Positions 1-8,946 of a stretch of DNA of 64,000 nt are shown piece by piece; the stretch's first letter is position 1, and each line of letters starts with the position of its first letter. Position numbers and translations under genes: made by a program. The DNA comes from Hymenobacter lapidiphilus (GTDB lineage: Bacteria > Bacteroidota > Bacteroidia > Cytophagales > Hymenobacteraceae): positions 41,150-105,149 of the forward strand of contig NZ_QVLT01000016.1 of assembly GCF_003417065.2 (NCBI RefSeq). The letters are read 5' to 3'. The notes below the pieces were generated by a model. It was not told where the DNA came from. It searched no databases and saw nothing but the letters and a program-made list of their open reading frames with translations.

Positions 1-105
1 AGGCGTAGCTCTTCAGCTGCCAGAACGCAACGTGATTCTTCGCCGCCGCTTGATTCGCGGGATGCGCTAAATGATGTTTCCTCCGGCAACTCACAACTGA
101 TGCCG

Positions 106-113
106 TATCTTCG
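106..113 (+). promoter_or_regulatory. Possible -7 promoter box for the glycosyltransferase pair
   Basis: TATCTTCG differs at one position from the Bacteroidetes -7 consensus TAnnTTTG and lies about 30 nt before the GTG start of the first glycosyltransferase. No convincing -33 TTTG is visible. The first 142 bases hold no gene I can support. Confidence 0.3.
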
Positions 114-142
114 CGGGGCCCTATCAGCCCGCCGCTTTCCTC

Positions 143-1366
143 GTGCACATCCTCCAAATCTGCCCGCGCGTTCCGTTTCCGCCCACCGATGGCGGGGCCA
201 TTGCCATGTACGACGTGGCCGCTGGCCTGGCCCGCGCCGGCCACCGCGTCACGGTGTTGGCCCTCAACACGCCCAAGCACCGGCAGCCCGCCACCGTGCT
301 CGACCACCTGGGCCCCAACGTGCGCCTGCTGACGGTGGACGTGGACACCCGCCTTTCGCCGCATAAGGCCCTGCTAAACCTGCTTTCCAGCGCGCTGCCC
401 TACAATGTAGAGCGGTTTGTGAGCCCGGCCGTGGAGGCGCAACTGGCCGAATTGCTACAGCAGGAGCAGTTTGATGTGGTGCAGGTGGAGGGCACGTTTG
501 TGGCCTGGTACGTAGAGGCGCTGAAGCGGCTGGCCCCCACGGTGCCGGTGGTGTTGCGGGCCCACAACGTGGAGCATACCATCTGGCAGATGCTGGCCGA
601 CAAAACCCGCAACCCGCTCAAGAAGTGGTACCTGCGCCAGCTGGCCGGCCGGCTGCGGCGCTTCGAGCAGCTGGTGCTGCCGCGCTTTGATGCCGTGGCC
701 GCCATTACCGAGCCCGACCAGCAGCGCCTGCGCCGGCTGGGCTGCTCCGAGCCGGTGGTGTTCGTGCCGGCCGGCGTCGAGCTGAGCCGCTTCCGGCCCG
801 ACCCGGCCATCCGGCCCCGCCCGCGCACGTTGTGCATGCTGGGCTCCTTTGATTGGCTGCCCAACCAGGAGGGGCTCGACTGGCTGCTGCGCGAGGTATG
901 GCCCGAAGCGCGGCGGCAGTTTCCGGAGCTGCAGCTGCACCTGGGCGGCAAGAACATGCCCGAGCGGTTCCGGCAGCTGCGGCTGCCCGGCGTCACGGTG
1001 CACGGCTTCGTCGAGTCGGCGGCCGAGTTTATGCAGCAGTACGAGCTGATGCTGGTGCCGCTGCTGAGCGGGGGCGGCATGCGCATCAAAATCATCGAGG
1101 GAATGGCCTTGGGCAAGTGCATTCTCAGCACCACGCTCGGGGCTGAGGGCATCCACGTAAAGCCCGGTTTTGATATTGTAGTGGCCGATTCGGCGGCTGA
1201 GTGGCTGGCGCAGCTGGGCCGCTACTACCGCGGCGAGCTGCCCGCGGCGGCCATTGGGCAGGAGGCTACCCGCACCATCGCCCGCCGCTACGACAACGAA
1301 CGGGTAGTAGAAAGCTTCCTCGATTTATACACCATTCTGCTGCCCGCCCGTGCCGCCACTACCTGA
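143..1366 (+). CDS. Glycosyltransferase family 4 protein
   Basis: A 407-residue GT-B type glycosyltransferase, expected to move a sugar from a nucleotide donor onto a cell-surface glycan or lipid at the cytoplasmic face of the membrane. The N-terminus (HILQICPRVPFPPTDGG) is the usual GT4 opening with the glycine-rich donor loop. The C-terminal half carries the donor-binding segment GGGMRIKIIEGMALGK near residues 308-323. There is no signal peptide. The start is a GTG; no upstream ATG fits. The stop overlaps the next gene by 17 nt, so the two are probably translated as a pair. The donor and acceptor cannot be told from sequence. Confidence 0.85.
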   Translation: MHILQICPRVPFPPTDGGAIAMYDVAAGLARAGHRVTVLALNTPKHRQPATVLDHLGPNVRLLTVDVDTRLSPHKALLNLLSSALPYNVERFVSPAVEAQLAELLQQEQFDVVQVEGTFVAWYVEALKRLAPTVPVVLRAHNVEHTIWQMLADKTRNPLKKWYLRQLAGRLRRFEQLVLPRFDAVAAITEPDQQRLRRLGCSEPVVFVPAGVELSRFRPDPAIRPRPRTLCMLGSFDWLPNQEGLDWLLREVWPEARRQFPELQLHLGGKNMPERFRQLRLPGVTVHGFVESAAEFMQQYELMLVPLLSGGGMRIKIIEGMALGKCILSTTLGAEGIHVKPGFDIVVADSAAEWLAQLGRYYRGELPAAAIGQEATRTIARRYDNERVVESFLDLYTILLPARAATT

Positions 1367-2561
1367 CGTGCTGGCGGCGGCTACTTTCTGGGGCAGCCTG
1401 CTGCTGGTGGCCCACACCTACGTGCTGTATCCGCTGCTGCTGACCCGCCTGGCCCGCGGCCGCCACCAGAATGCCAACGTGTACGCCCCCGATAGTCCCG
1501 AGCTGCCGGCCATCGATGTGCTGCTGGCCGTGTACAACGAGGAGCAGGTAATCGAGGAGAAAATCCGCTCGACCTTCGCCACTACCTACCCGCCGGATAA
1601 GCTCACGTTCTATATCGGCTCCGATAATTCTTCCGACCGCACCAACGCCCTCATCACACGGCTGGCGGCCCAGTATCCGGGCCTGCGGTTCCGGCCGCTG
1701 GGGCAGCGTACCGGCAAGCCCGGCGTGATGGAAGTACTGTCGGCGAAGGCCACCGCGCCGGTGCTGGTGCTCACCGACGCCAACGTGTTTTTCACGCCCG
1801 ACACGCTCTATCAGCTGGTGCGGCATTTCCGCAACCCGGCCATTGGTTTGGTAGGCGGCCACATTCTCAACCCCGACCACCGCCAGGAAGGTATTTCGGG
1901 CCAGGAAAAGGCCTATCTGGAGCGCGAAAACCTGATTAAGTACCAGGAGGGCGTGGTGTGGGGCAGCATGATAGGCGCTTTCGGGGGCTGCTTTGCGGTG
2001 CGCCGCGCCTGCTACCACCCGGCCCCGCGCGGCTTCATCGTCGACGACTTCTTTATTTCCATGGCCGTGCTCCAGGATGGCTACCAGGTCATCAACGAAC
2101 TGGCCGCCGTGTGCCACGAAGACGTGTCGGACCAGCTGCCCGAGGAGTTTCGGCGCAAGGCCCGCATTTCGGCCGGCAACTTCCAGAATCTGGTGGCGTT
2201 CCGGCGCCTGCTGTGGCCGCCCTGGCGGGGCGTGGGTTTTGCCTACTGGTCGCACAAGGTGCTGCGCTGGCTGACACCGCTGCTGCTGCTGCTTATGCTG
2301 TTGAGTTGTGCCCTGCTGGTGGCGCGGGGCGGTGGCGGGTTGTACCGGCTGCTGCTGGCCGGGCAGCTGGGCGCGCTGCTGCTGCCGCTGCTCGACGCCG
2401 GCCTGCACCGCCTGGGAATTCATCTGCGGCTGCTGCGTTTCATCAGCCACTTCTACTCCATGAACGCGGCCCTGCTGCTGGGCCTCTGGCGCTACCTGCG
2501 CGGCGTTAAAACCGCCGTCTGGGAGCCTACCGCCCGGTTTCAAGGGAAAACGGTGAGGTAG
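1350..2561 (+). CDS. Membrane glycosyltransferase family 2 protein
   Basis: A 403-residue GT-A glycosyltransferase with a first membrane segment at residues 8-30, a catalytic domain beginning PAIDVLLAVYNEEQ near residue 50, a DAN metal-binding site in VLVLTDANVFF near 140, and two or three hydrophobic segments after residue 300. EDVSDQ and the FRRKARISAG stretch match the acceptor-side ED and QxxRW-like motifs of processive enzymes, which points to polymer synthesis or export of a glycan. Starts with GTG inside the end of the preceding GT4 gene. It probably makes part of an exopolysaccharide or glycolipid together with that neighbour; the product is unknown. Confidence 0.85.
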   Translation: MPPLPDVLAAATFWGSLLLVAHTYVLYPLLLTRLARGRHQNANVYAPDSPELPAIDVLLAVYNEEQVIEEKIRSTFATTYPPDKLTFYIGSDNSSDRTNALITRLAAQYPGLRFRPLGQRTGKPGVMEVLSAKATAPVLVLTDANVFFTPDTLYQLVRHFRNPAIGLVGGHILNPDHRQEGISGQEKAYLERENLIKYQEGVVWGSMIGAFGGCFAVRRACYHPAPRGFIVDDFFISMAVLQDGYQVINELAAVCHEDVSDQLPEEFRRKARISAGNFQNLVAFRRLLWPPWRGVGFAYWSHKVLRWLTPLLLLLMLLSCALLVARGGGGLYRLLLAGQLGALLLPLLDAGLHRLGIHLRLLRFISHFYSMNAALLLGLWRYLRGVKTAVWEPTARFQGKTVR

Positions 2562-2581
2562 TGAGAAGAGATGAGCAGTGG

Positions 2582-2697
2582 GTAAAGGAACGTCATTCAG
2601 AGCGAAGCGAAGAATCTCGCTTGCTGACGCTGCAACGGTTGTCGTGCAACGGTGCCGAGCGAGATTCTTCGCTTCGCTCTGAATGACGTTCCTTTAC
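2582..2697. repeat. Long intergenic palindrome, 40-bp perfect arms
   Basis: Left arm 2582-2621 and right arm 2658-2697 are exact reverse complements around a 36-nt loop. The arms contain GTCATTCAGAGCGAAGCGAA followed by GAATCTCGC, a member of a repeat family also present at 11381, 43254, 48854 and 59749. It lies between the glycosyltransferases and proC and would fold strongly in RNA, so it may also work as a terminator. No transposase is nearby. Confidence 0.85.
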
Positions 2698-2740
2698 TAT
2701 CCTCTCACCTTTCACTGCTCGCTACCTCACCGTAAGCCAT

Positions 2741-3550
2741 ATGAAAGCCCTGCGCATCGCTATTCTCGGCTGCGGGAATATGGGCTTGGCCTTTGCCAAG
2801 GCCTTTCTGCACTACAACCTGGTGGCCCGCCCCGATTTGCTTCTGGTGGCCCGTCACGACGAGCACTGCCAGCGCCTCGCCCTGCAGCACCCCGACCTGC
2901 CCGTGGCGGCCCTGAACGCCGCTGTGGCCGATTATGGCGTGGTGCTGGTGGCCGTGAAACCCCAGGATTTCAGCCAGGTGGCCGCGGGCCTGCGGGCAGT
3001 GCTGCAGCCGGGGCAGGTGGTATTGTCCATTATGGCGGGCATTCCGATAGCGCGGCTGCAGCACGAGTTGAATCACCGGCAGGTAATGCGGGCCATACCC
3101 AACACGCCGGCCCTGTTGGGCATGGGCATCACCGGCTTTTCGGCCGCGCCCGAGATGGAGCGCAGCCGGCTGCACGAGGTTGAAAACCTGCTGAACGCTA
3201 CCGGCCGCTCCATTTTTCTGGAAGACGAAAGCCTACTCGATGCCGTGACGGCCGTGAGCGGCAGCGGCCCGGCGTACTTCTACTTTATGGTGAAGGCCAT
3301 GGTGCAGGCGGGGCAGGAAATGGGCTTCTCTGAGTCGGTGGCCGGCCTGCTCGTCAAGCAAACCCTAGGCGCTTACCATCTGCTCAACAGCTCCGCCCAG
3401 AGCCCCGACGAGCTGATTGCTGCCGTGGCCTCGAAGGGCGGCACCACCGAAGCCGCCCTGCGCGAGTTCAGGGCTGGTGGCCTGGCCGAAACCCTGATTG
3501 CCGGCATGAAGGCCGCCCAGCACCGCGCCATCGAGCTGGCCAGCGAGTAA
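2741..3550 (+). CDS. proC: Pyrroline-5-carboxylate reductase
   Basis: Catalyses the last step of proline synthesis, NAD(P)H-dependent reduction of 1-pyrroline-5-carboxylate. At 269 residues it has the family's usual length. The N-terminal nucleotide-binding loop reads ILGCGNMG (residues 8-15), and the C-terminal family signature AVSGSGPAYFYFM sits near residues 166-178. The ATG start directly precedes the conserved MKALRIAIL strand. It stands alone, with no other proline genes beside it, between a long palindrome and ribBA. Confidence 0.95.
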   Translation: MKALRIAILGCGNMGLAFAKAFLHYNLVARPDLLLVARHDEHCQRLALQHPDLPVAALNAAVADYGVVLVAVKPQDFSQVAAGLRAVLQPGQVVLSIMAGIPIARLQHELNHRQVMRAIPNTPALLGMGITGFSAAPEMERSRLHEVENLLNATGRSIFLEDESLLDAVTAVSGSGPAYFYFMVKAMVQAGQEMGFSESVAGLLVKQTLGAYHLLNSSAQSPDELIAAVASKGGTTEAALREFRAGGLAETLIAGMKAAQHRAIELASE

Positions 3551-3586
3551 AGCCCCCATTGCTGCCGGCTGCCAGTTCCTGCTTCG

Positions 3587-3594
3587 TAACTTTG
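3587..3594 (+). promoter_or_regulatory. Likely -7 promoter box of ribBA
   Basis: TAACTTTG is an exact match to TAnnTTTG, about 97 nt upstream of the ribBA start, in the gap after proC. The -33 element is weak (TTG at 3559-3561, spacing longer than usual). Confidence 0.45.
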
Positions 3595-3690
3595 CCCGGC
3601 CGCCGCTGGTTGTACGGCAGCCCCTGAGTAGCCCGCTGGGCGCCACCGAATCCGTGAAATCCGAAAAAAATCCGCGCTAATCCGTGATCC

Positions 3691-4947
3691 ATGCTTGACT
3701 TGATTGAAGACGCCATTGCTGATATCCGCGCCGGTAAGGTGGTAGTGGTGGTTGATGATGAGGACCGCGAGAACGAGGGTGACTTTATCTGCGCTGCCCG
3801 CTGCGCCACGCCCGAAGTCATCAACTTTATGGCCACCCACGGCCGCGGCCTCGTGTGCGCCTCGCTGCCCGAAACCCGTTGCGAAGAGCTAGGCCTCGAT
3901 TTGATGGTGGGCCACAACACGGCTCTGCACGCTACGGCCTTTACGGTGAGCGTTGATCTGCTGAAAAACGGCGTGACGACTGGCATTTCGGCTTCCGACC
4001 GCTCCAAGACCATTCTGGCCCTCATCGACCCCGAAACCAAGCCCGAGGAGCTGGGCAAGCCAGGCCACATTTTCCCGCTCAAGGCCCGTAAAGAGGGCGT
4101 GCTGCGCCGCGCCGGTCACACCGAGGCGGCCGTGGATCTGGCCCGTCTGGCCGGTTTCGAGCCGGCCGGAGTGCTGGTGGAAATTTTGAAAGAGGACGGC
4201 GAAATGGCCCGCCTGCCCGAGCTGCGCGAAATTGCCAACAAGTGGAACCTGAAGCTGATTTCGGTGCAGGACCTCATCAAGTACCGCCTCGAAAAGGAAA
4301 GCCTGATTGCCCGCGAAATCTCGGTGCGCCTGCCCACCGATTTCGGCGACTTCGACCTGATTGCCTACACCCAGCAGAGCAACAACGCCCATCATCTGGC
4401 GCTGGTTAAAGGGGATATTTCGGGCCCCGAGCCGGTGCTGGTGCGCGTGCACAGCTCCTGCGTAACGGGCGACATCTTCGGCTCGTGCCGCTGCGACTGT
4501 GGCCCGCAGCTGCACCGCGCCATGCAGCAGATCGAGCGCGAAGGCCGCGGCGTTATCGTGTACATGAACCAGGAGGGCCGCGGTATCGGCCTGCTCAACA
4601 AGCTGCGGGCCTACAAGCTGCAGGAGCAGGGCCGCGACACCGTGGAGGCCAACCTGGAGCTGGGTTTCGGCATGGATGAGCGCGACTACGGCGTGGGCGC
4701 CCAGATTCTGCGCGACCTGGGCATCAGCAAGATGCGGCTGCTCTCCAACAACCCCCGCAAGCGCACCGGCCTCATCGGCTACGGCCTGGAAGTGGTGGAG
4801 TCGGTGGCCATTGAGGTGGAGCCCAACGAGCATAACCAGCGCTACCTCACCACTAAGCGCGATAAGCTGGGCCACACCATTCTGCACCAGACCGGTGCCG
4901 CTGCGGCCGGCACAACGGTTGAGGCGTCTGGCGTCACGGGTCAGTAA
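3691..4947 (+). CDS. ribBA: Bifunctional 3,4-dihydroxy-2-butanone-4-phosphate synthase / GTP cyclohydrolase II
   Basis: Supplies both starting materials of riboflavin synthesis. The RibB half (about residues 1-205) shows [22 protein letters not shown] and [16 protein letters not shown], the acidic metal loop and substrate motifs of DHBP synthase. The RibA half (about 206-418) shows the zinc site [17 protein letters not shown], with three cysteines, and the catalytic EGRGIGL. Both halves therefore look active. The 418-residue length is typical of RibBA. It is not in a rib operon here. A hairpin at 4979-5011 follows as a likely terminator. Supply of flavin could serve the ApbE enzyme encoded at 31.1 kb, but nothing links the two directly. 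Confidence 0.96.
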   Translation: MLDLIEDAIADIRAGKVVVVVDDEDRENEGDFICAARCATPEVINFMATHGRGLVCASLPETRCEELGLDLMVGHNTALHATAFTVSVDLLKNGVTTGISASDRSKTILALIDPETKPEELGKPGHIFPLKARKEGVLRRAGHTEAAVDLARLAGFEPAGVLVEILKEDGEMARLPELREIANKWNLKLISVQDLIKYRLEKESLIAREISVRLPTDFGDFDLIAYTQQSNNAHHLALVKGDISGPEPVLVRVHSSCVTGDIFGSCRCDCGPQLHRAMQQIEREGRGVIVYMNQEGRGIGLLNKLRAYKLQEQGRDTVEANLELGFGMDERDYGVGAQILRDLGISKMRLLSNNPRKRTGLIGYGLEVVESVAIEVEPNEHNQRYLTTKRDKLGHTILHQTGAAAAGTTVEASGVTGQ

Positions 4948-4978
4948 GCCCGCGGCGGTCTGCGCCATTCAGTGTCCA

Positions 4979-5011
4979 AACGGCCCGGTCAGCACTGCTG
5001 GTTGGGCCGTT
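4979..5011 (+). terminator. Likely terminator after ribBA
   Basis: Perfect 8-bp arms AACGGCCC (4979-4986) and GGGCCGTT (5004-5011), about 30 nt after the ribBA stop. No U-run follows, so termination is only likely. Confidence 0.45.
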
Positions 5012-5135
5012 GGTGGTTAGGCTGAATTTGCGGCAAGCCGGGAACGACCTTATCGGCCAGTAGGGCGCCGGCGAGTGTCTCGATGCTATTTACCGGGTAG
5101 AATAAGTCCTTTGCTAAGTATAAAAAGCGGTAGTA

Positions 5136-5384
5136 ATGACCACTCTATTGCCTGTGAAGATGCTGGCTGCAGCTCTGCGACAAGAACTGTTGGCTGATAA
5201 TTCGTTTGAAAAACTGATGCAAATGCTCTGGCAGTACAAGGCTTCAGGAGGTGGGCAAGAGGATGCAGTGCATGTTTTAGAAGAATTGCGCGTTGAAATG
5301 CCCGATGAAGAACTGGAAGATACCGTTCTTGACTTAATGGATTTTGCGACTGGTTTCTGCTCGCCACACATGCGAATCTGGTAA
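5136..5384 (+). CDS. Small acidic protein of unknown function
   Basis: An 82-residue soluble protein with no signal peptide and a mostly helical look; the C-terminus is distinctive (LDLMDFATGFCSPHMRIW). Base composition is clearly more AT-rich than the neighbours, which suggests recent arrival or a different expression class. Small acidic soluble proteins of this kind are sometimes immunity proteins for toxins, but no toxin gene is adjacent, so I assign no function. It is followed 70 nt downstream by a secreted unknown on the same strand. Confidence 0.6.
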   Translation: MTTLLPVKMLAAALRQELLADNSFEKLMQMLWQYKASGGGQEDAVHVLEELRVEMPDEELEDTVLDLMDFATGFCSPHMRIW

Positions 5385-5454
5385 TCGGGTGCCGGAAGCG
5401 CCACGTTGAACACGAATAGCTCGAATACCGTTACCAAAGACTAATCCTCTTCCC

Positions 5455-6246
5455 ATGAGAAACTTTGTTTTTAGTGGCTTACTAACATTGGTCGTGCCCT
5501 TCACGGCGCAGGCCCAGCGTGGGGGCGGGCAGGGGTTCACTCAGCAATTCAACCAGGGCAGCGTGCTACTTAGCTCGGGCGACAGTATCAGCGGGCCGCT
5601 GGCGCTGCACCGGGGCGAGGAAACGCTGACGATGACCTTGCCTGACAACACGGTACGCACGCTGCCCGCCGTGAACGTGCAGAGCTTCGCGGTGCGCGGC
5701 GAGCAGTACGACCGGAGCCGCGAGCGGTTCTACTACGACGATTTTTATGCTATGCGCCAGGGCTACTACTCGGGCAACCCCTACTTTGGGGCTACCCCGC
5801 CGCCCCGCCGCCGCGAGCGGGCCGATACCAACCTGCTGCGTGTGTTCCGGGTGTACCGCTGGAACCGCGACAACGACTACAGCGACTTCAAGGCGCCCGG
5901 TTTTTTTGAGCAGCTAAGTGACGGGCCCGTTGTTCTGCTGCGGCGCGAGGGCCTGGTAGAGCGGCCCATTACGGCCAATAGCCCCTATGGCTACGGCGGC
6001 TACAACGGTATGCCCAGCCGCACCATGGGCTACTATACCGAGGTCAAGGACAACTTCTTCCTGGGCCTGCCCGACGGCACGGTGCTGCCGCTGCGCACGC
6101 CCAAAAAAGACCTGCCGAGCCACTTCCGCGCTCAAGCCCGTCAGCTGGCCCAGTACGCCAAAACCAACAACCTCAACTATACCGACGCTCGCGACCTGGC
6201 TTATCTGGTGAACTACGCCAACTCGCTGGGGGCGGCAGTGAAGTAG
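5455..6246 (+). CDS. Secreted protein of unknown function
   Basis: A 263-residue protein with a clear Sec signal peptide (hydrophobic residues 5-17, cleavage after AQA near residue 20), so periplasmic or surface exposed. The mature part has an early beta-rich stretch (GSVLLSSGDSISGPLALH) and a Tyr/Gly-rich middle (SPYGYGGYNGMPSRTMGYY near residue 180). This resembles Bacteroidetes envelope proteins with a repeated strand-turn layout, but I do not recognise a family. The signal peptide fixes the ATG start. Confidence 0.75.
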   Translation: MRNFVFSGLLTLVVPFTAQAQRGGGQGFTQQFNQGSVLLSSGDSISGPLALHRGEETLTMTLPDNTVRTLPAVNVQSFAVRGEQYDRSRERFYYDDFYAMRQGYYSGNPYFGATPPPRRRERADTNLLRVFRVYRWNRDNDYSDFKAPGFFEQLSDGPVVLLRREGLVERPITANSPYGYGGYNGMPSRTMGYYTEVKDNFFLGLPDGTVLPLRTPKKDLPSHFRAQARQLAQYAKTNNLNYTDARDLAYLVNYANSLGAAVK

Positions 6247-6323
6247 TAAGCTGTTCAGCCTTTTTAAATAGTTTCGACTCCAACTCTTGCGTCTCTACAC
6301 CCCTCGAAATCAAAATTTTACGG

Positions 6324-8075
6324 CTACAGCACCCGCAGCACAGGGTAGCGCAGGTGGCTGGGTTCGTAGTGGTCGGACTGGCGGTAGAGCCAGTCGAGCT
6401 GGGCGGGGCCGCTGGCGGCAAAGGCGGGGTCGGCCTGCTTTTTCTGGTTGAGCTGGGCCTGTAGTTCGGGCTTCTGGCGGAGCAGGCTGGCGGCCAGATC
6501 CTCGAACACGTAATCGGAGAAATACTCCTTCTGCTGGAGCGCGCTATCGAAGAAGCCCCAGGCGAAAAACGAGTCGGTGGCCTGGGGTTCGAGGGTTTCA
6601 ATGAGGTAGCGGGCGGCGGGCTGGTTGAGGGAGATGTAGTAGTCGCCGCGCAGAAACTGGCGGGGCTGGCGCACCGGCCGCAGCTGCACCTGCGAGTGTG
6701 TATAATGGCCCTCGTAGGGCCGGGGGCTGGTTTTGTAGTCCTGGATGTAGTAGGTTTCGCCGTTGATAACGGTATCCATTGACAGCTGCCGCAGCTGCAC
6801 GCCCGACAGGCGCAGGCGCTCGGCTACCTCGCCCCAGGCCTGAGGCAGCACGTAGGCGCGGGGCCGCTGCACGGTGGCCGTGGGCCGGAAGGTGTTGTAG
6901 TAGGGAATGGAGCGGGTAAAGGGCGCCTTCCGGTCGTAGTACAGCCGCGGCTGGCCGCTGACGTCGCTGGGCTTGGTTTTGCCCTCGTAGCCGCGGAACG
7001 TGAACCGCTCGGCCTGGGTGGTGTCGAGCCGCCAGCCCAGGGCAAACTCCTGCTGCTGCTGGCTGAGGCGGGTAGCCTCGGTGCGGGCCGCCGCCAGCGC
7101 CGCTTTCTGCTGCTGCACGGTGCCAATCAGCAGACTCAGGAAGTCATACGTGGCGCGCACCCGCGGCGTGTAGGCCTTCAGCATGTGGGTTTCCGTCACG
7201 AAACCGATGGTATTGAACAGCGTGGTGTAACCGGTAGAATAGCGCGGGCTCTCCAGGAAACCCTGCAGGCCCCGGGCGTCGGGCGTGCGGCCCGCAAAGT
7301 CCACGTAAGGGGCCATATGCCACTTTTTCTGGTCCATGCCGCCGTAGAGGGCCGGTAGCAGTTGCTGCTGCATGTACTGGCTAAGGGCGGGGTGCAGCTT
7401 GTCTTTCTGGGTGGCGATGAGCGTGAGCGTGTACTGGTAGTCGGCGCCGTTGGAGGTGTGGGTGTCCACGTACACATCGGGCTGCCAGCGCTGAAACAGG
7501 GCCGCAAACGAGCGGGCATTGCGCGAATCCTGCTTGATGTAGTCGCGGTTGAGGTCGAGGTTGCGGGCGTTGCCGCGGAAGCCGTAGCTCTCGGGGCCGT
7601 TCTGGTTGGTGCGGGTGCTGGAGTTGCGGTTGAGCGCGCCGCCCACGTTGTAAATCGGGATAATGACCAGCACCACATCGGCAAGCTGGCGGCGCAGGGC
7701 CTTTTTCTGCACGTAGTCGCGGGCCAGCATCAGGCTGGCATCAATGCCCTCGGGCTCGCCGGGGTGAATGCCATTCTGAATAAAGACGATGCGCCGGCCC
7801 TTGGCCCGCAGCGAGGCCGGCTCCATGTCGCCATCGGCCGAAACCACCACCACGTGCAGCGGCCGGCCGCTGTCGGTGGTGCCCGCCTCGCGGAGCTCGA
7901 TTTCAGGATAAGCTGCATCCAGCCGCTGGTAGTAGCCGATGCACTCGTCGTAGGTGGCCGTGGTGTTGCCGTTGCCCCGCTCGAAGGGCGTGCGCCAGTC
8001 GGCCGGAGCCGGCGCGGCGGCGGCAGCAGGAGAGGGGAAAGTAAGGAGCAGTGAAAGCAGCGAGGGCAGTAGCAT
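6324..8075 (-). CDS. M14-family zinc carboxypeptidase, secreted
   Basis: A peptidase of the carboxypeptidase A fold, exported to the periplasm or outside. The zinc ligands are seen in NGIHPGEPEGID (HxxE) and DTHTSNGADYQYT (third His), and a catalytic Glu is likely in FVTETHMLKAY. I start the gene at the ATG at 8075, which gives a signal peptide (LLPSLLSLLLTFPSPAAAAA); the reading frame continues 21 codons upstream without plausible sequence. About 583 residues, longer than the catalytic domain alone, with a C-terminal beta-rich extension of unknown role. It precedes no partner; DoxX lies upstream on the same strand, separated by a hairpin. Confidence 0.85.
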   Translation of the reverse strand: MLLPSLLSLLLTFPSPAAAAAPAPADWRTPFERGNGNTTATYDECIGYYQRLDAAYPEIELREAGTTDSGRPLHVVVVSADGDMEPASLRAKGRRIVFIQNGIHPGEPEGIDASLMLARDYVQKKALRRQLADVVLVIIPIYNVGGALNRNSSTRTNQNGPESYGFRGNARNLDLNRDYIKQDSRNARSFAALFQRWQPDVYVDTHTSNGADYQYTLTLIATQKDKLHPALSQYMQQQLLPALYGGMDQKKWHMAPYVDFAGRTPDARGLQGFLESPRYSTGYTTLFNTIGFVTETHMLKAYTPRVRATYDFLSLLIGTVQQQKAALAAARTEATRLSQQQQEFALGWRLDTTQAERFTFRGYEGKTKPSDVSGQPRLYYDRKAPFTRSIPYYNTFRPTATVQRPRAYVLPQAWGEVAERLRLSGVQLRQLSMDTVINGETYYIQDYKTSPRPYEGHYTHSQVQLRPVRQPRQFLRGDYYISLNQPAARYLIETLEPQATDSFFAWGFFDSALQQKEYFSDYVFEDLAASLLRQKPELQAQLNQKKQADPAFAASGPAQLDWLYRQSDHYEPSHLRYPVLRVL

Positions 8076-8137
8076 ATAAAGGCAGTTGGGGCGGTAAAGA
8101 TGGCCAATCTGACCAACTTGCCAGCCCCGATAATGCA

Positions 8138-8201
8138 CAACGTCACCTGCCGGATACCACTACATCCGGGGGGGCATAATGATATGGGGCAGGTGACGTT
8201 G
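8138..8201. repeat. Inverted repeat between doxX-like gene and M14 peptidase
   Basis: Perfect 14-bp arms CAACGTCACCTGCC (8138-8151) and GGCAGGTGACGTTG (8188-8201), with an inner CCGGAT/ATCCGG pair. It lies just after the DoxX stop in the direction of transcription, so it may end that transcript. Confidence 0.6.
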
Positions 8202-8228
8202 CCGCGTTACGAAAACAGCGGGCGCGGC

Positions 8229-8663
8229 TTAATACAGCCGCCGCGGGGCCGGGAACAGCAATTGGTCGAGGCTGAAGCGGCCGGGGCCGATGAAGGCCAG
8301 ACCCAGAAACAGGAAGGCCGATTCGAGCGAGTGGGAGTAGGCGTTGAACTCGTCGCCCTTGCTTAGGTGCATAATGGTAGCCATCACCATGGTGCCGAGC
8401 AGCAACGCGCAGGTCCAGCGGAAGAACAGGCCCACCGCCAGCAGCTGCCCGCCGATGGCCTCGGCAAAGGCGGCCAGAAAGCCCCAGAAGGCAGGTGCAA
8501 AATTGAGCCCCACCAGCTTCATCACGCCCCCGATTTCGGCCCACGCCGCCGGGCCGCCCGTGAGTTTGGGGTAGCCGTGTACGGTGAACATAAAGCCAAT
8601 GGTCACGCGTAATACCAGCAGGCCCAAATCATGCGTGCGGTAACGGTTTTCAAACAAAGCCAT
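8229..8663 (-). CDS. DoxX family membrane protein
   Basis: A 144-residue inner-membrane protein with four hydrophobic segments, the DoxX size and layout. Typical motifs are LLVLRVTIGFMFTVHGYPKL at the start of TM1, AEAIGGQLLAVGLFFRW around TM3, and the family C-terminus ending in SLDQLLF. DoxX proteins are often linked to redox or sulfur metabolism, but the biochemical role is poorly defined. The ATG at 8663 is chosen because the family begins there; the frame runs far upstream into non-homologous sequence. Confidence 0.85.
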   Translation of the reverse strand: MALFENRYRTHDLGLLVLRVTIGFMFTVHGYPKLTGGPAAWAEIGGVMKLVGLNFAPAFWGFLAAFAEAIGGQLLAVGLFFRWTCALLLGTMVMATIMHLSKGDEFNAYSHSLESAFLFLGLAFIGPGRFSLDQLLFPAPRRLY

Positions 8664-8900
8664 AAGCAGGTGGCCAAACGGACCAAGGCAGAGAGTAGGA
8701 CAAAAACGGTCCGCCACAAGGGTTGGGACGTATATAGGGGTGGCAAAATACATTATTTGTAGCATTGTCCAAAGTGCGGGGCTGGTCTGGGGCCGGATGC
8801 TACGGTTCAGGCGGTGGCGGCCCGGTGGCCGGGCGGCAGTGGCCGGGCCGTAAAACATCCGAGCGCGGAGGGGCGTTAAGAAGCACCCCTGCCGGGGGCG

Positions 8901-8908
8901 TACCTTCG
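8901..8908 (+). promoter_or_regulatory. Possible -7 promoter box of surE
   Basis: TACCTTCG, one mismatch from TAnnTTTG, 39 nt upstream of the surE GTG start. The -33 element is unclear. The rest of 8664-8900 is a GC-rich divergent gap with no gene I can support. Confidence 0.35.
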
Positions 8909-8946
8909 TCCGGCAATTCCTTCTTATCCTCGTAAGCCTGTTTCCT

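Noticed and set aside
1..142. Possible 3' or 5' part of a gene at the left edge
   Set aside because: Open in more than one frame, with no recognisable protein; too short to support.
1359..2543. Long open frame antisense to the GT2 gene (394 codons)
   Set aside because: Pro/Gln/His-rich shadow of a high-GC gene; the plus-strand frame has all GT2 motifs.
3889..4968. 359-codon open frame antisense to ribBA
   Set aside because: RibBA carries all catalytic motifs; the antisense product has no recognisable domain.
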